Below are positions 1-9,511 of a stretch of 50,091 nucleotides of DNA, in pieces. Location: NCBI GenBank assembly GCA_030053995.1, contig JASGCP010000003.1:1-50091 (forward strand). Reading direction: 5' to 3'. Position 1 is the first letter of the stretch. Each line of letters opens with the position of its first letter. The DNA is from Phycisphaerales bacterium (GTDB lineage Bacteria > Bacteroidota > Bacteroidia > Chitinophagales > Chitinophagaceae). The notes below the pieces were generated by a model that was given only the letters and a program-made list of their open reading frames with translations, made no database searches and was not told the origin of the DNA. The position numbers and the translations under genes are program-made.

Positions 1-85
1 AAAATGACCTTATAAAATATCAAATTGTAGTTTTAAAAACCAATTCATTTCTACCGTTTTTACCCACTCAATTCGTCATAGAGCC
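1..85 (-). repeat. Right end of MITE-like element, cut by window edge
   Basis: Bases 1-85 match the last 85 bases of the complete element at 14351-14658 with two mismatches, counted by hand. The piece ends in the terminal inverted repeat, which reads GGCTCTATGACGAATTGAG on the minus strand. The rest of the copy lies left of the window. Confidence 0.85.
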
Positions 86-150
86 ACTAAAACTCCTTTG
101 TAATCTTGTCGTTTTTTGGGTACGCTGGCTGTAAAAAATACGACTAACAC

Positions 151-1614
151 TTATTTTGATTTGGTGCTTCGTGCTTTATTACATTTTTTATTTGACGATG
201 GTTTTATATTTTTAACCATTTTGACAATAGCCGATACATGATTTAAAGCGGGGTGTTCGCCCATAAACTTCAGAGCAATTTTGGGATGTGTAACCGCTAT
301 TTTTTTAAAACATCGCAAAGCTTCAACATGCTTATTATTCATCAATAAACATAAGCTATAATATAGTTCTAAGATTGGATATTTTGATTTCGTTTTGGTT
401 ATAGCCATTTTACAGTATTTCAAAGCTCCTTTTGTATCCTTTAAAGAAATAGAACAATTAATGAGCAGAATCCATGACTTTAAAACTGTAGGCTTGAGCA
501 TCACTGATTTTAAAATATAGGATTGTGCCGTAGCAAATTGTCCCAATTGAATACAGCAATAACAGGCATGTAAATAAGCATTAGAATTTTGCTCGTCCAA
601 TGTTAATGTTTTTTCGAGATAATCTAATGCTTGGTTCCATTTTTTTAACAAGATATAACAAGTGGCTATTTTAAGCGTGCATATACTTTTATTTGGTTCC
701 AAGCGATGTGCTTGAATAAACACTTTTTTGGCTTCTTGTACTTTCTTAGTAGTAAGGTAGCATTGTCCTATTGTATAAAGCGTAGAATAAGACAAAGGTT
801 TTGCTTTGCCAAGGAGCTGTAAGGTAGCGACCGCCTGATCATAATGATGCAATTTTATGAGAACAACGGCTTTGGATTTAATAACATTGTCAAGTTCATC
901 ATTTAATGATAGGGCATAATTGTAAGCCTCCAAAGATTTTTCATACATTTCCAATTCATGAAAGCACATTCCCAAACTAACCCATGCATGCTCTTGGAAA
1001 GGATTTTTATCAACTACTTGCTGTAATATTTCTATCGCTTCTTCAACAGATTGATTAGCCCCTGCACAAAAAACGATATTATTCAATGCTACAAGATTAT
1101 TTTCATCGAGCAACAAAATATTTTTATACACAAGAAAAGCCTCGTGTTCTCGTCCATAATCATTATAAATTTTGACCATCTCTAACAGCCCGTGTATTTT
1201 TTCTTTTTTACTAACAGATAAATTGGCAATAGACATAATTTGCTGTTTACAATAGGTTGGCGATGCGTTACAGATAAGTCCCATTTCCACCCGCAGAATA
1301 TAAATAAGAATACATTGATTGTCTAACAAATAAACATTGTCTAATGTATCAGAAGCAACATCATATTGTTTGAGAGAAATTAATAAATCAGCTAGTGCAA
1401 TCCATATATCCGTATTATAAGGATAAAAAGCTAAGGCAATATGGCAGGCTTGAACTGCATCGTCCAATTTTTCATTGACATCAAAATAATCGATAATCTT
1501 GATAAATTCATTCTCAGACAAGACTTGCTGTTCTGTTTTATAACCACTTTGTAACAGCTTGTATGACTGTAATAGATTTTCAATGTCATCTAAAAAATCT
1601 TCACCTTGATTCAT
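151..1614 (-). CDS. Tetratricopeptide repeat protein
   Basis: This is a long array of about ten or more TPR-like helical pairs, with W/L-G-Y-A-L-P spacing such as HAWVSLGMCFHELEMYEKS and STLYTIGQCYLTTKKVQEA. TPR arrays are protein-protein interaction scaffolds, and the partner here is unknown. No signal peptide or membrane segment is seen if translation starts at MNQGEDF, so I infer a cytoplasmic protein. The track's first Met adds 15 hydrophobic residues encoded in an AT-rich leader, and I prefer the internal Met at 1614. The C-terminus is a Lys/Ser-rich tail. The gene stands alone, with a repeat end downstream and a divergent membrane-protein gene upstream. The family is certain; the role is not. 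Confidence 0.85.
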   Translation of the reverse strand: MNQGEDFLDDIENLLQSYKLLQSGYKTEQQVLSENEFIKIIDYFDVNEKLDDAVQACHIALAFYPYNTDIWIALADLLISLKQYDVASDTLDNVYLLDNQCILIYILRVEMGLICNASPTYCKQQIMSIANLSVSKKEKIHGLLEMVKIYNDYGREHEAFLVYKNILLLDENNLVALNNIVFCAGANQSVEEAIEILQQVVDKNPFQEHAWVSLGMCFHELEMYEKSLEAYNYALSLNDELDNVIKSKAVVLIKLHHYDQAVATLQLLGKAKPLSYSTLYTIGQCYLTTKKVQEAKKVFIQAHRLEPNKSICTLKIATCYILLKKWNQALDYLEKTLTLDEQNSNAYLHACYCCIQLGQFATAQSYILKSVMLKPTVLKSWILLINCSISLKDTKGALKYCKMAITKTKSKYPILELYYSLCLLMNNKHVEALRCFKKIAVTHPKIALKFMGEHPALNHVSAIVKMVKNIKPSSNKKCNKARSTKSK

Positions 1615-1749
1615 AGAATAGTAAAGAATAAAAATATAAATTCGGCACAAAGGTATCAAATAGAAATGAAAATTACTTTTTTATTTCCTATTATACATCC
1701 TTATTTTAAAAAGAATGCCCCCTCGATATTTTTATTCTAAAACATCATC

Positions 1750-2292
1750 ATGGACAGTGTTATATGCTACCTTAGAAAAATACAAGAAGAAATAACCGTT
1801 AAAAATTTTTCAAATGCTTTCATTTATGCATCAAAAATTATTTTAGGTTTATGGATTACTAAAACAATCATGAGTGCATTAGGGATCGACTATATTTGGG
1901 CAATCATTTCAGTTGTAGTCGTAAGCGATCCCGATATAAAAAATGCTACTGAAAATATTATACTACGTATTATCAATACAATTTTAGGTTGTGGCATAGG
2001 GATGTTATGCGTATGGACACTCGGTACCAAAACCTATTCACTATTAACAGCCGTTTTCATAACGACAATTATAAGCCATTTATTTATGAAAAAGAAAAGT
2101 TGGCGTTTAGCACCAGCAACTTGTATTATTGTTTATATGGGCGTATTAGTAGGTGAAGCGAATAACAAAAGTCTATCACCTATTCACTTAGCCACCGAGC
2201 GCACCATTGAAATTATCGCCGGGTGCATTATTGCTTTAGTATTATCATTTATTTATTCACACATATCAATAAGACTATCAACAAAAAAATAA
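1750..2292 (+). CDS. FUSC-like small membrane protein (aromatic acid exporter type)
   Basis: The protein has 180 residues, most of them in about five hydrophobic helices. It resembles the membrane half of the fusaric-acid-resistance/aromatic acid exporter (FUSC, YgaE/ArAE-like) family. Recognisable stretches include the helix before DYIWAIISVVVVSDPD, the R-I-x-x-T-x-x-G-x-x-I-G motif (RIINTILGCGIG), and the closing ATERTIEIIAGCIIALV. Full FUSC exporters are two to three times longer and carry cytoplasmic domains, so this is a single-module member; many Bacteroidota have such short versions. The substrate cannot be read from sequence. The gene is transcribed divergently from the TPR gene and convergently with the FAH-family gene. 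Confidence 0.7.
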   Translation: MDSVICYLRKIQEEITVKNFSNAFIYASKIILGLWITKTIMSALGIDYIWAIISVVVVSDPDIKNATENIILRIINTILGCGIGMLCVWTLGTKTYSLLTAVFITTIISHLFMKKKSWRLAPATCIIVYMGVLVGEANNKSLSPIHLATERTIEIIAGCIIALVLSFIYSHISIRLSTKK

Positions 2293-2316
2293 AAATTGAT
2301 ATATGCCGTTATAAAA

Positions 2317-2946
2317 CTACAAAGAATTACTCCCATCGAGCACAGCAATATTAAAAAAATCATGTCCCTCTATAGTACCGGTTAATTGATCATTATGTTT
2401 ACAAGATCCAACCCCACTGGGCGTACCGGTAAAAATTAAATCGCCTACTTCTAAAGTAAAATAGATTGAACAGAAAGACACTATCGTAGCAAAATCAAAC
2501 AACATCAACCCAGTGTTACCCGACTGTACCGTTGCACCATTTTTGAGTAAAGAAAAGTTTATACTTGATAGTCTATCAGCCATGCTATGAAATGGTATTT
2601 TTTTACCGATTACGGCTGATCCATCAAAAGCCTTAGCTTTTTCCCATGGCAATCCTTTAGATTTTAATGTCGTCTGAATATCACGAGCGGTAAAATCTAT
2701 TCCTAGCGTTAATGAATCTACATAGCTTAACGCATCTTCTTTAGGTATAGCTTTGCCAACACGACCAATGCACAGCACAATCTCTACTTCATAATGAATA
2801 TCCTGACTAAAAGTTGGTAGGTGAAAAATCCTTGTTGTATTTAAAGCAGTAGCAGGTTTTAAAAAGATAATAGGTTCTTCGGGAACACGATTATTTAATT
2901 CTATAGCATGTTCAACATAATTTCTTCCAATACATAATATTTTCAT
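2317..2946 (-). CDS. Fumarylacetoacetate hydrolase (FAH) family protein
   Basis: This is a short (209 aa) FAH-fold enzyme of the FAHD1/YcgM type. These are usually acylpyruvate hydrolases or oxaloacetate decarboxylases with a Mg2+ bound by three acidic residues. The visible signature is YEVEIVLCIGRVGK, which carries the E-x-E metal ligands, followed by GIDFTARDIQ, the GLPWEKAKAFDGSAVIG loop and TGTPSGVG near the C-terminus. The length is normal for the single-domain class. It is the last gene of a minus-strand run after ddl and the PASTA protein, with about 30 bp between it and the PASTA gene. The substrate is not predictable; a housekeeping clean-up role is an inference from family precedent. 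Confidence 0.88.
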   Translation of the reverse strand: MKILCIGRNYVEHAIELNNRVPEEPIIFLKPATALNTTRIFHLPTFSQDIHYEVEIVLCIGRVGKAIPKEDALSYVDSLTLGIDFTARDIQTTLKSKGLPWEKAKAFDGSAVIGKKIPFHSMADRLSSINFSLLKNGATVQSGNTGLMLFDFATIVSFCSIYFTLEVGDLIFTGTPSGVGSCKHNDQLTGTIEGHDFFNIAVLDGSNSL

Positions 2947-2976
2947 CGCACTAATTTATTATAAAAAATGACGCAA

Positions 2977-3762
2977 TCAATTATCAGACTTTTTCACAGA
3001 AACATAAACATCAATGGGCGTACCAGCAGGCGCCATGTTCACCGTTTTATTATCTGATAAAAATGGTGACTCCGACTGCCCCGTAACAATAATATTTTTT
3101 AACGAAATATCATTATTCAGTAAAGGTATAATACTACCCACATTAAATCCATTTTGTCTTATTAGATTAAGTGCATCGTACAAAGATAAACCAACTAACT
3201 GCGGAATACCAATTAACCGTCCTTTCCTGCCACTTCCTAAAACTAAATCTACTTTACTGCCAAGTGGAACGGGCGAACCACTAAGCACCGATTGCCCATT
3301 AATAATCTGATCCAAAACAATATTTTTACTATCGCCATCTCGGTAAAAAGTATCCCCTAAATTAAGATTCGCATTGTGCAATAATAAAATAGCAGTTTTA
3401 TATATTGAACTTTTCAAATTAGGCATATTTACCATCGGGGGGACTGGTTTATTAATTGTTATATTAACAATACGACCTACTTTAACAAGACTACCCGGTG
3501 CCGGATAAATTTGCACAACCCCTAATTTAGGATACTTGGGATCATAAATTGAATCCAAAACTTGCACATCAAATCCCATACTTGTTAACATAGATGTCGC
3601 CACTTCAGTATTAACCCCAACAACATTTGGTACCCTAATAAAAGAATGACTTTTCGTAATAAGGGGCAAGGTTGCAAAAAAAATTATAACCAACAAGATT
3701 GATACCATAACCACCAAAACAACATGAAACCAAAATTTATAAAATATCTTTTTTAAGTGCAT
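2977..3762 (-). CDS. PASTA domain-containing membrane protein
   Basis: A short cytoplasmic N-terminus is followed by one transmembrane helix (FWFHVVLVVMVSILLVIIFF) and three PASTA repeats. Each repeat has the V-P-x-[VL]-x-G-x-x-x-x-x-A core, for example VPNVVGVNTEVATSML and IPQLVGLSLYDALNLI. PASTA domains bind peptidoglycan or muropeptides. No kinase or transpeptidase domain is attached, so this is a stand-alone surface sensor or anchor as seen in many Bacteroidota. I chose the Met at 3762 (MHLKKIFYKF); the track's longer start would overlap the end of ddl and adds no recognisable feature. Tight coupling to ddl fits a cell-wall role. Confidence 0.85.
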   Translation of the reverse strand: MHLKKIFYKFWFHVVLVVMVSILLVIIFFATLPLITKSHSFIRVPNVVGVNTEVATSMLTSMGFDVQVLDSIYDPKYPKLGVVQIYPAPGSLVKVGRIVNITINKPVPPMVNMPNLKSSIYKTAILLLHNANLNLGDTFYRDGDSKNIVLDQIINGQSVLSGSPVPLGSKVDLVLGSGRKGRLIGIPQLVGLSLYDALNLIRQNGFNVGSIIPLLNNDISLKNIIVTGQSESPFLSDNKTVNMAPAGTPIDVYVSVKKSDN

Positions 3763-3793
3763 AGTAAAAAGAATAATTTTAGCAATAATACAA

Positions 3794-4768
3794 CTATCGA
3801 AGTGCATCCTCAATCAACCGATCATAGAAACTAGATAAAGTCATACCGGTAGCAAGAACTTGTTGCGGTACTAAACTAGTCGCCGTTAATCCTGGTATGG
3901 TATTGATTTCTAACATAACCCATTGCTTGGAAGCTACATCATGAATAAAATCAATACGAACCAATCCAGAACACTGAAAAGACTGATAAATAAATATAGC
4001 CAAACTGTTTAACGCCATCAATAACTGTTCATCCAAATGAGCCGGTGTAATCTCTTCACCTTTACCTGAGTATTTTTCATCAAAAGTAAAAAATGTACCG
4101 GTGCGGACTAACTCAGTAGGGGGCAGGGTTACAATATGAGCTTGATATTGGTAAACCCCAATTGTAAATTCCCTTCCTTCAACAAACTCTTCCACCAGTG
4201 CGGCATTATCACCTTGAAAAACTTTTGTTACCGCTGCCGTTATTTCAGTATCTGACCAAACTTTAGCAATACCCCCTAAACTACTCCCCCCATTAGTTGG
4301 CTTAACAATTAATGGAAACCTAAGATTATGCTTTATAGGAAACTTACACGAATCGCGATAAACAGAAATACTTGATGCTACGGCAATACCTAATGTTCGT
4401 GCACGGGCAACCGCATAACCCTTATTAAATAGTAAAGCAGACACCGAGGAACCAGAGCAAGTATAAGGCATGCCGATCATATCAAAATATCCTAACAACT
4501 TGCCATCTTCTGCAGGCGTGCCATGTAAACACATAAAAGCAAGTTGAAACATAATCCGTTTATCATCGATAATAACTGTAAAATCATTTTTATCAACGAC
4601 ATATTTTTCATTCTTATATAAACAAAACCAACCAGCCGTGTTAATATCAATTTTATACACATCATATTTATCTGAATTAAGCTCCGCTACAACACGATCG
4701 GCTGAGCGATAACTAATAACAGCCTCACCACTATACCCACCAGTAACTAAAGCGATATTTATCTTCAT
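3794..4768 (-). CDS. ddl: D-alanine--D-alanine ligase
   Basis: This ATP-grasp enzyme joins two D-alanines for the peptidoglycan stem peptide in the cytoplasm. The N-terminus MKINIALVTGGYSGE carries the glycine-rich substrate loop. The middle has the ATP-binding PLIVKPTNGGSSLGG and the grasp strand ALVEEFVEGREFTIGVY. The C-terminus has the Mg-binding GLVRIDFIHD and MLEINTIPGLT. At about 325 residues it has the usual family length. The track start adds six residues upstream (MCYLYF); the Met giving MKINIALVTGG at 4768 matches the family start. It is followed at 31 bp by the PASTA gene, forming a small cell-envelope pair. Confidence 0.96.
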   Translation of the reverse strand: MKINIALVTGGYSGEAVISYRSADRVVAELNSDKYDVYKIDINTAGWFCLYKNEKYVVDKNDFTVIIDDKRIMFQLAFMCLHGTPAEDGKLLGYFDMIGMPYTCSGSSVSALLFNKGYAVARARTLGIAVASSISVYRDSCKFPIKHNLRFPLIVKPTNGGSSLGGIAKVWSDTEITAAVTKVFQGDNAALVEEFVEGREFTIGVYQYQAHIVTLPPTELVRTGTFFTFDEKYSGKGEEITPAHLDEQLLMALNSLAIFIYQSFQCSGLVRIDFIHDVASKQWVMLEINTIPGLTATSLVPQQVLATGMTLSSFYDRLIEDALR

Positions 4769-4890
4769 AAAGTAAAGATAACACAATTTTAAAGAATTAA
4801 TTGGGGCTGGTAAGCAATATAAATGATTAGCAGGCGACTATATACTTGAAAAAATAGACAGTTATGCATTTTGCACCGCCGTAAAGTGTA

Positions 4891-6585
4891 TCACATTTTT
4901 ACTGCAAATATTGATGACGGTTTTACCAAATAAAAAAAAGAATAAACAAACAAATGTAACAATCCAAAAAACAATAAAATATTTCTTAATACAAGGTTCA
5001 TGGGATTAGCGGATAAAACAATATAAAATAACACCAAACATAATAATATCAAACAAATAAGAATAGCCACTTTTGAAATTGTTAAAAAATTGTCTTTGAT
5101 AACACATTGTGTCAGTTCGATATGATGAAGGGTATTGTTATTTTTTATTTTTCTATAGAGTGTATAACACACGAAGAAATCAATACCCAAAAGTATCCAA
5201 ACAGCCAAACGGACCCATGCAAAAAAACCCAAAAAAGAAATAATAATCAAACAACATAATATGCCACTATAAGCTACAAAAGGCATAAGAGGGGCTCGGT
5301 AACAATTACTTGATTCTAACGCATGAACAGATTGCCGTTTTCTTTCCATGATGCACATAAAACAAGTTATAGCAAAAACAAATAAGGTGCCAATACTCAA
5401 TATTTCAGACATAAAATGAATCGTTGTAAAGCCCGCTAACAAAGACACCAAACAAGCAACCATAAAAATATTATAAATAGGCACATGTTTTATAGGGTGT
5501 ACTTTAGCAAAAATTGACGGCAATAATCGATCATTGCTCATAGCCAATAATATCCTAGACTGCCCCGATAGCGTAACAAAAATGCCACTAAAATAACCAA
5601 TTAAAATAGCGACATATAAACATATTTTACTATAAATAATAACGGGTAGCACCTTATCACCAACACGATAATGCCCAGCCAGATTCGTTAAAACAATATC
5701 AATGGGGGTTAAATTATTTTTTTTAAACTCCCCATAATGAACAACACCAATCATCGCTATTGTAAATAACAGATAAATAAGTGACACTAATCCAATAACC
5801 CAGAAAATAGACTTAGGCAAGGTCTTTACAGGATTTTTTGTTTCCTGTGCTAAAGAGGTTATCATATCGAATCCTAAGTACGCCACAAAAAAAATTCCTG
5901 CACCTTTTAAAATACCGCTGATGCCAAATTCACCCATAACACCTGTATTGGGGGGGATAAACGGTGTGAAATAATCCCAATGAATAAATCTACAGGTTAG
6001 CAATAAAAATGAGATGATGATGAATAACTTAATACAAACAAAAAAAACATTAACTTTGATAGACACCCTCGTTCCGAGGAAACAAATAAACATGACTATA
6101 AAAACAACCAAACTGGCGGGTAAATTAATATAACCGCCCTCTGTATGTGCATTAATCCAAGGGGATGAAATGTTAATAGGTGCATGAAATAATTGTAACA
6201 AAATTGAAAAATAACTACTCCAAGATAAACAAAGCAAAGCACAACCTATTGTATATTCGAGTATTAATATCCACCCAACTAAAAAACCTAACCATGTTCC
6301 TACCGTAATATGAGCATAGCTGTATGAGCTACCAGCGTACGGGAACTTACTGGATAATTCAGCATAGCAAAAAGCACAACAGAGGCAAGCCAAGGCAGAA
6401 AATAATAAAGAAATAATAACGCCCGGACCCGCATAATTACCAGCGATGAGTCCAGATAACGAAAATAAACCGGCACCAACAATACACCCAATACCAACAA
6501 CAATGAGTTGCTTAGAAGTAATAGACCGATCTAAAAGTTTTGTAGTACCCTTTGCCCCTAGATAATTTTCCTCCGTTACTAACAT
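4891..6585 (-). CDS. APC-family amino acid permease, cationic amino acid transporter type
   Basis: This integral inner-membrane protein of 564 aa has 13-14 hydrophobic helices. The first helix carries the APC substrate-binding motif GIGCIVGAGLFSLSG. The downstream AYLGFDMITSLAQETKNPVKTLP box is typical of the CAT/YfnA branch of the amino acid-polyamine-organocation superfamily. The extra C-terminal helices also fit CAT members, which take up cationic or broad amino acids. It lies 55 bp downstream of a second APC permease and in the same direction as an aldehyde dehydrogenase, suggesting one transcript for amino acid or amine uptake and use. The exact substrate is unknown. Confidence 0.9.
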   Translation of the reverse strand: MLVTEENYLGAKGTTKLLDRSITSKQLIVVGIGCIVGAGLFSLSGLIAGNYAGPGVIISLLFSALACLCCAFCYAELSSKFPYAGSSYSYAHITVGTWLGFLVGWILILEYTIGCALLCLSWSSYFSILLQLFHAPINISSPWINAHTEGGYINLPASLVVFIVMFICFLGTRVSIKVNVFFVCIKLFIIISFLLLTCRFIHWDYFTPFIPPNTGVMGEFGISGILKGAGIFFVAYLGFDMITSLAQETKNPVKTLPKSIFWVIGLVSLIYLLFTIAMIGVVHYGEFKKNNLTPIDIVLTNLAGHYRVGDKVLPVIIYSKICLYVAILIGYFSGIFVTLSGQSRILLAMSNDRLLPSIFAKVHPIKHVPIYNIFMVACLVSLLAGFTTIHFMSEILSIGTLFVFAITCFMCIMERKRQSVHALESSNCYRAPLMPFVAYSGILCCLIIISFLGFFAWVRLAVWILLGIDFFVCYTLYRKIKNNNTLHHIELTQCVIKDNFLTISKVAILICLILLCLVLFYIVLSANPMNLVLRNILLFFGLLHLFVYSFFYLVKPSSIFAVKM

Positions 6586-6640
6586 AAGTCAATTATTTAA
6601 TAAACCCCGAATAATATAATACTTCCAATAAAAATATTGG

Positions 6641-7957
6641 TTATTTAGCTGAATGCCTAAAAAAATAACGAAGCGTGATAAAAACAAGAAAAAATAATAC
6701 TAAGGTAAAAAAGTATAATATGCTTAAATAAGCATTTAATAATACAATTTTAACTATTGAGCCCCCTATTAAAATCAATACAATAATTGGTAAATATGGA
6801 TAAAAAGGAACTTTAAATGGTCTTTTCAAATTGGGCTCCGTAATGCGTAGCCTAATGAGTGCTAGCACCGAGAAGAAATATAAAACTAATGCACCGAGTA
6901 CTGATAGTATGATAATTGTTTCCGTAGTACCAGAAATAATGATCACGATACCTATTAAGGTATTAAGGAGAATAGCATTTACCGGTGTTTTAAAAAGCGT
7001 ATTAGTCCGTTTTAAAAAAGACGGTGCAAAACCAATTCTACTCAATCCAAATAACAATCTGCTATTAGATAACATTAAGCCATTAAAAGATGCTAATAAA
7101 CCAATCAACCCCATTAAAGAAATAACGACACAATGCCAAGAAAGTTCATTGTAAATTTGTGGATATAAACTATCTAATAAAGGGGCATCACTAATGACAT
7201 TGTGGTTAAGATAAATAACATTCAGTGGTCCAGCAATACCAATACTAAAAAAATAAACTAAAAAAAATAATCCAATTAATAAGGTGATAGAAATTAAAAA
7301 CGCTTTAGAAATCGATTTCTGGGGATTGGCTACATCCTCGGATAAGTTAGCCAATGAATCAATGCCTAAAAATATCCATATCGCAAAAGGAAGTGCACCG
7401 GTTAAACCCTGTAAACTAAGTTTTGGCAACGATGCGTCTGTTTTTAAAAAAGAGTCCCATGAGAAATGTCTCATGCTAACGAAACAGTAAAAAAAAAGCC
7501 CGAGCAATGAAACACATGCTACAATGACTTCAAATGTCGATGAGAAACGAATGCCGGAAATATTAATGAGTGCAAAAAATATATAAACAGCGATTGAAAA
7601 ATGCACAATCGGTATAAAATGAAACAGCATGTTAAGATAGGTGCCGATAGCAATAGCAATGGCGGGCAATGCTAAATTCAATTCTACAAATTGTGCATAA
7701 CCCGTGCAATAAGAAATAACCTTACCAAAAGCTCTATTGGTAAAATCAACGCCTCCCCCAACCTTAGGAATAGCAGATACTAATTCAGTATAGCAAAAGC
7801 AAAACAACAAAAATAAAATAGACACCAATACAACGGCTAATAACATGCCGTAGGTTCCGCCTTTCAGGACACCAATGTTCCAACCAAAATAAAAACCACT
7901 AATAACACAGCCTATCGCTATCGTTACAAGATGAAAGGTTGATAACTTTTTATTCAA
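6641..7957 (-). CDS. APC-family permease (ethanolamine/amino acid permease-like)
   Basis: This is a 438-aa protein with about 12 transmembrane helices. The first helix is an APC variant (AIGCVISGFYFGWNIGVLKGG), and it is followed by CYTELVSAIPKVGGGVDFTNRAFG. This pattern recalls ethanolamine permeases more than classical amino acid antiporters. The family Glu/Asp box (GIDSLANLSEDVANPQKSISKAF) is intact. It is sandwiched between the aldehyde dehydrogenase gene (29 bp) and the CAT-type permease (55 bp). An amine or amino-acid substrate that yields an aldehyde on degradation is an inference from that neighbourhood only. Confidence 0.85.
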   Translation of the reverse strand: MNKKLSTFHLVTIAIGCVISGFYFGWNIGVLKGGTYGMLLAVVLVSILFLLFCFCYTELVSAIPKVGGGVDFTNRAFGKVISYCTGYAQFVELNLALPAIAIAIGTYLNMLFHFIPIVHFSIAVYIFFALINISGIRFSSTFEVIVACVSLLGLFFYCFVSMRHFSWDSFLKTDASLPKLSLQGLTGALPFAIWIFLGIDSLANLSEDVANPQKSISKAFLISITLLIGLFFLVYFFSIGIAGPLNVIYLNHNVISDAPLLDSLYPQIYNELSWHCVVISLMGLIGLLASFNGLMLSNSRLLFGLSRIGFAPSFLKRTNTLFKTPVNAILLNTLIGIVIIISGTTETIIILSVLGALVLYFFSVLALIRLRITEPNLKRPFKVPFYPYLPIIVLILIGGSIVKIVLLNAYLSILYFFTLVLFFLVFITLRYFFRHSAK

Positions 7958-7986
7958 AAAATAGTTATTTATAATTAATTGAAAAA

Positions 7987-9381
7987 TTATTTCTTGAACT
8001 GGTACGCTTTAGGTTTAGTTAGTGCCCTAATACCTATTGAGGATAAAACATGTCCAATACCTGATTGTTTTCTACCGCTCCATGGCACCCAAGGTTTCAC
8101 CCGCTCGCAACAATTATGGTATATAGTACCTACTTCCAATTGTTGCAATATTTTTAAAGCACGCGTTTGGTTATCAGAAAAAACGGCTGCGGTTAAACCA
8201 TATTCCGTATCCGCCATTAATGAACATGCTTCCGTATCAGTAGCAACTTTTGCAATACCAACAATAGGCCCAAAAGATTCTTCACGCATAACGGACATAT
8301 TTTGCGTAACATTTACTAAAACAGTAGGCTCAAAAAAATACCCACCAGCATGTATTTGTGGCTGATGCTGAACCGTAGCAATTCCACCACCACACAAAAC
8401 AGTAGCACCCTTATCAACTGCATCTTTAACTTGTTTCTCGAGCACCGTTAATTGTTGCTGACGCGACAAGGGACCTAAGTAAGTATCGTCCTTAGTTGGA
8501 TCACCCATTTTATAACGCTTAACTTCTTGCACAAAACGACGGACATAATCATCATAAATTTTCTCGTGAACATATATTCGTTCTACCGAACAACAGCTTT
8601 GTCCTGTATTATAAAAAGCACCGTCAGCCGTAACAGCTACTACCTCATCTATATTTTTAATATCCTCACAAATATAAACAGGATCCTTCCCCCCCATCTC
8701 CAGCTCACAGGTTACTAATTTGTTTGCAACTTTCTCATATATGAACTTCCCCGTTTTAGATGATCCTGTAAAATAATATCCATCGAAGGGCAAAGAAAGT
8801 AAAGCTTCGCCAACAGGCTGTGCACCAATAGCTATTTGAAAAGCCGATTGCGGCACCCCAGCTTGATAGAACAACTCTTGAATTTTTAAACCGGTTAAAG
8901 TAGTATATTCACTGGGCTTGTACATTATGGCATTGCCGGCTAGTAACCCCGGTACAATCACATTGGCACCTACCGAATAAGGGTAATTCCAAGCAGAAAT
9001 ATGGCAAATAACTCCTTTCGGCTCGTAAACAATCTTTTCATACCATTCATTCGTATCATGAACGATTTCGTCCATTAAATATCGTTGTGTATTTTTGCAA
9101 AACCACTCTGTTGTAATATTAGCAATTGCTTCAATTTCAGCAAGTGCTTGTTTAATAGGCTTACCCATCTCCTGCGTTAGTATGCTTGCCAATTCTTGTT
9201 TATGATGTATCAGCAACTCTTTCCATTTTGTCAAAATAGCAATCCGATCAGTAATGGGTACATTTTGCCAATCTTTTTTACCATTTTTTAATTGATTAAA
9301 TTTATGAGCTAAACTTTCGGAGGTGTCAGTCTCAATGGTTTTTATTAATAAACCATTAGCTGGATTTATAATTTTCAACAT
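7987..9381 (-). CDS. NAD(P)-dependent aldehyde dehydrogenase, succinate-semialdehyde type
   Basis: This ALDH-superfamily enzyme oxidises an aldehyde to its acid. The N-terminal cofactor domain includes ISAWNYPYSVGANVIVPGLLAGN and FTGSSKTGKFIYEKV. The catalytic glutamate is in ELEMGGKDPVYI and the nucleophilic cysteine in FYNTGQSCCSVERIYV. The C-terminal substrate motif EESFGPIVGIAKV is present. At 464 residues it is the size of short succinate-semialdehyde dehydrogenases. It is the first gene of a run with two permeases, so uptake plus oxidation of an amine- or GABA-derived aldehyde is plausible but unproven. Confidence 0.92.
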   Translation of the reverse strand: MLKIINPANGLLIKTIETDTSESLAHKFNQLKNGKKDWQNVPITDRIAILTKWKELLIHHKQELASILTQEMGKPIKQALAEIEAIANITTEWFCKNTQRYLMDEIVHDTNEWYEKIVYEPKGVICHISAWNYPYSVGANVIVPGLLAGNAIMYKPSEYTTLTGLKIQELFYQAGVPQSAFQIAIGAQPVGEALLSLPFDGYYFTGSSKTGKFIYEKVANKLVTCELEMGGKDPVYICEDIKNIDEVVAVTADGAFYNTGQSCCSVERIYVHEKIYDDYVRRFVQEVKRYKMGDPTKDDTYLGPLSRQQQLTVLEKQVKDAVDKGATVLCGGGIATVQHQPQIHAGGYFFEPTVLVNVTQNMSVMREESFGPIVGIAKVATDTEACSLMADTEYGLTAAVFSDNQTRALKILQQLEVGTIYHNCCERVKPWVPWSGRKQSGIGHVLSSIGIRALTKPKAYQFKK

Positions 9382-9511
9382 AATACTTTGTTTAACATAT
9401 TAAAAAATATCAAAATATATTTTCAGCGTTAGCAATTCTTTCACAAAGATATAAGAATTAATACATATAATCTACATATTTGTAAGTAGCTCGATTGTAA
9501 AAAAAAGGTAA

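Noticed and set aside
7979-8365. 128-aa plus-strand ORF
   Set aside because: Lies wholly opposite the aldehyde dehydrogenase, which has all catalytic motifs.
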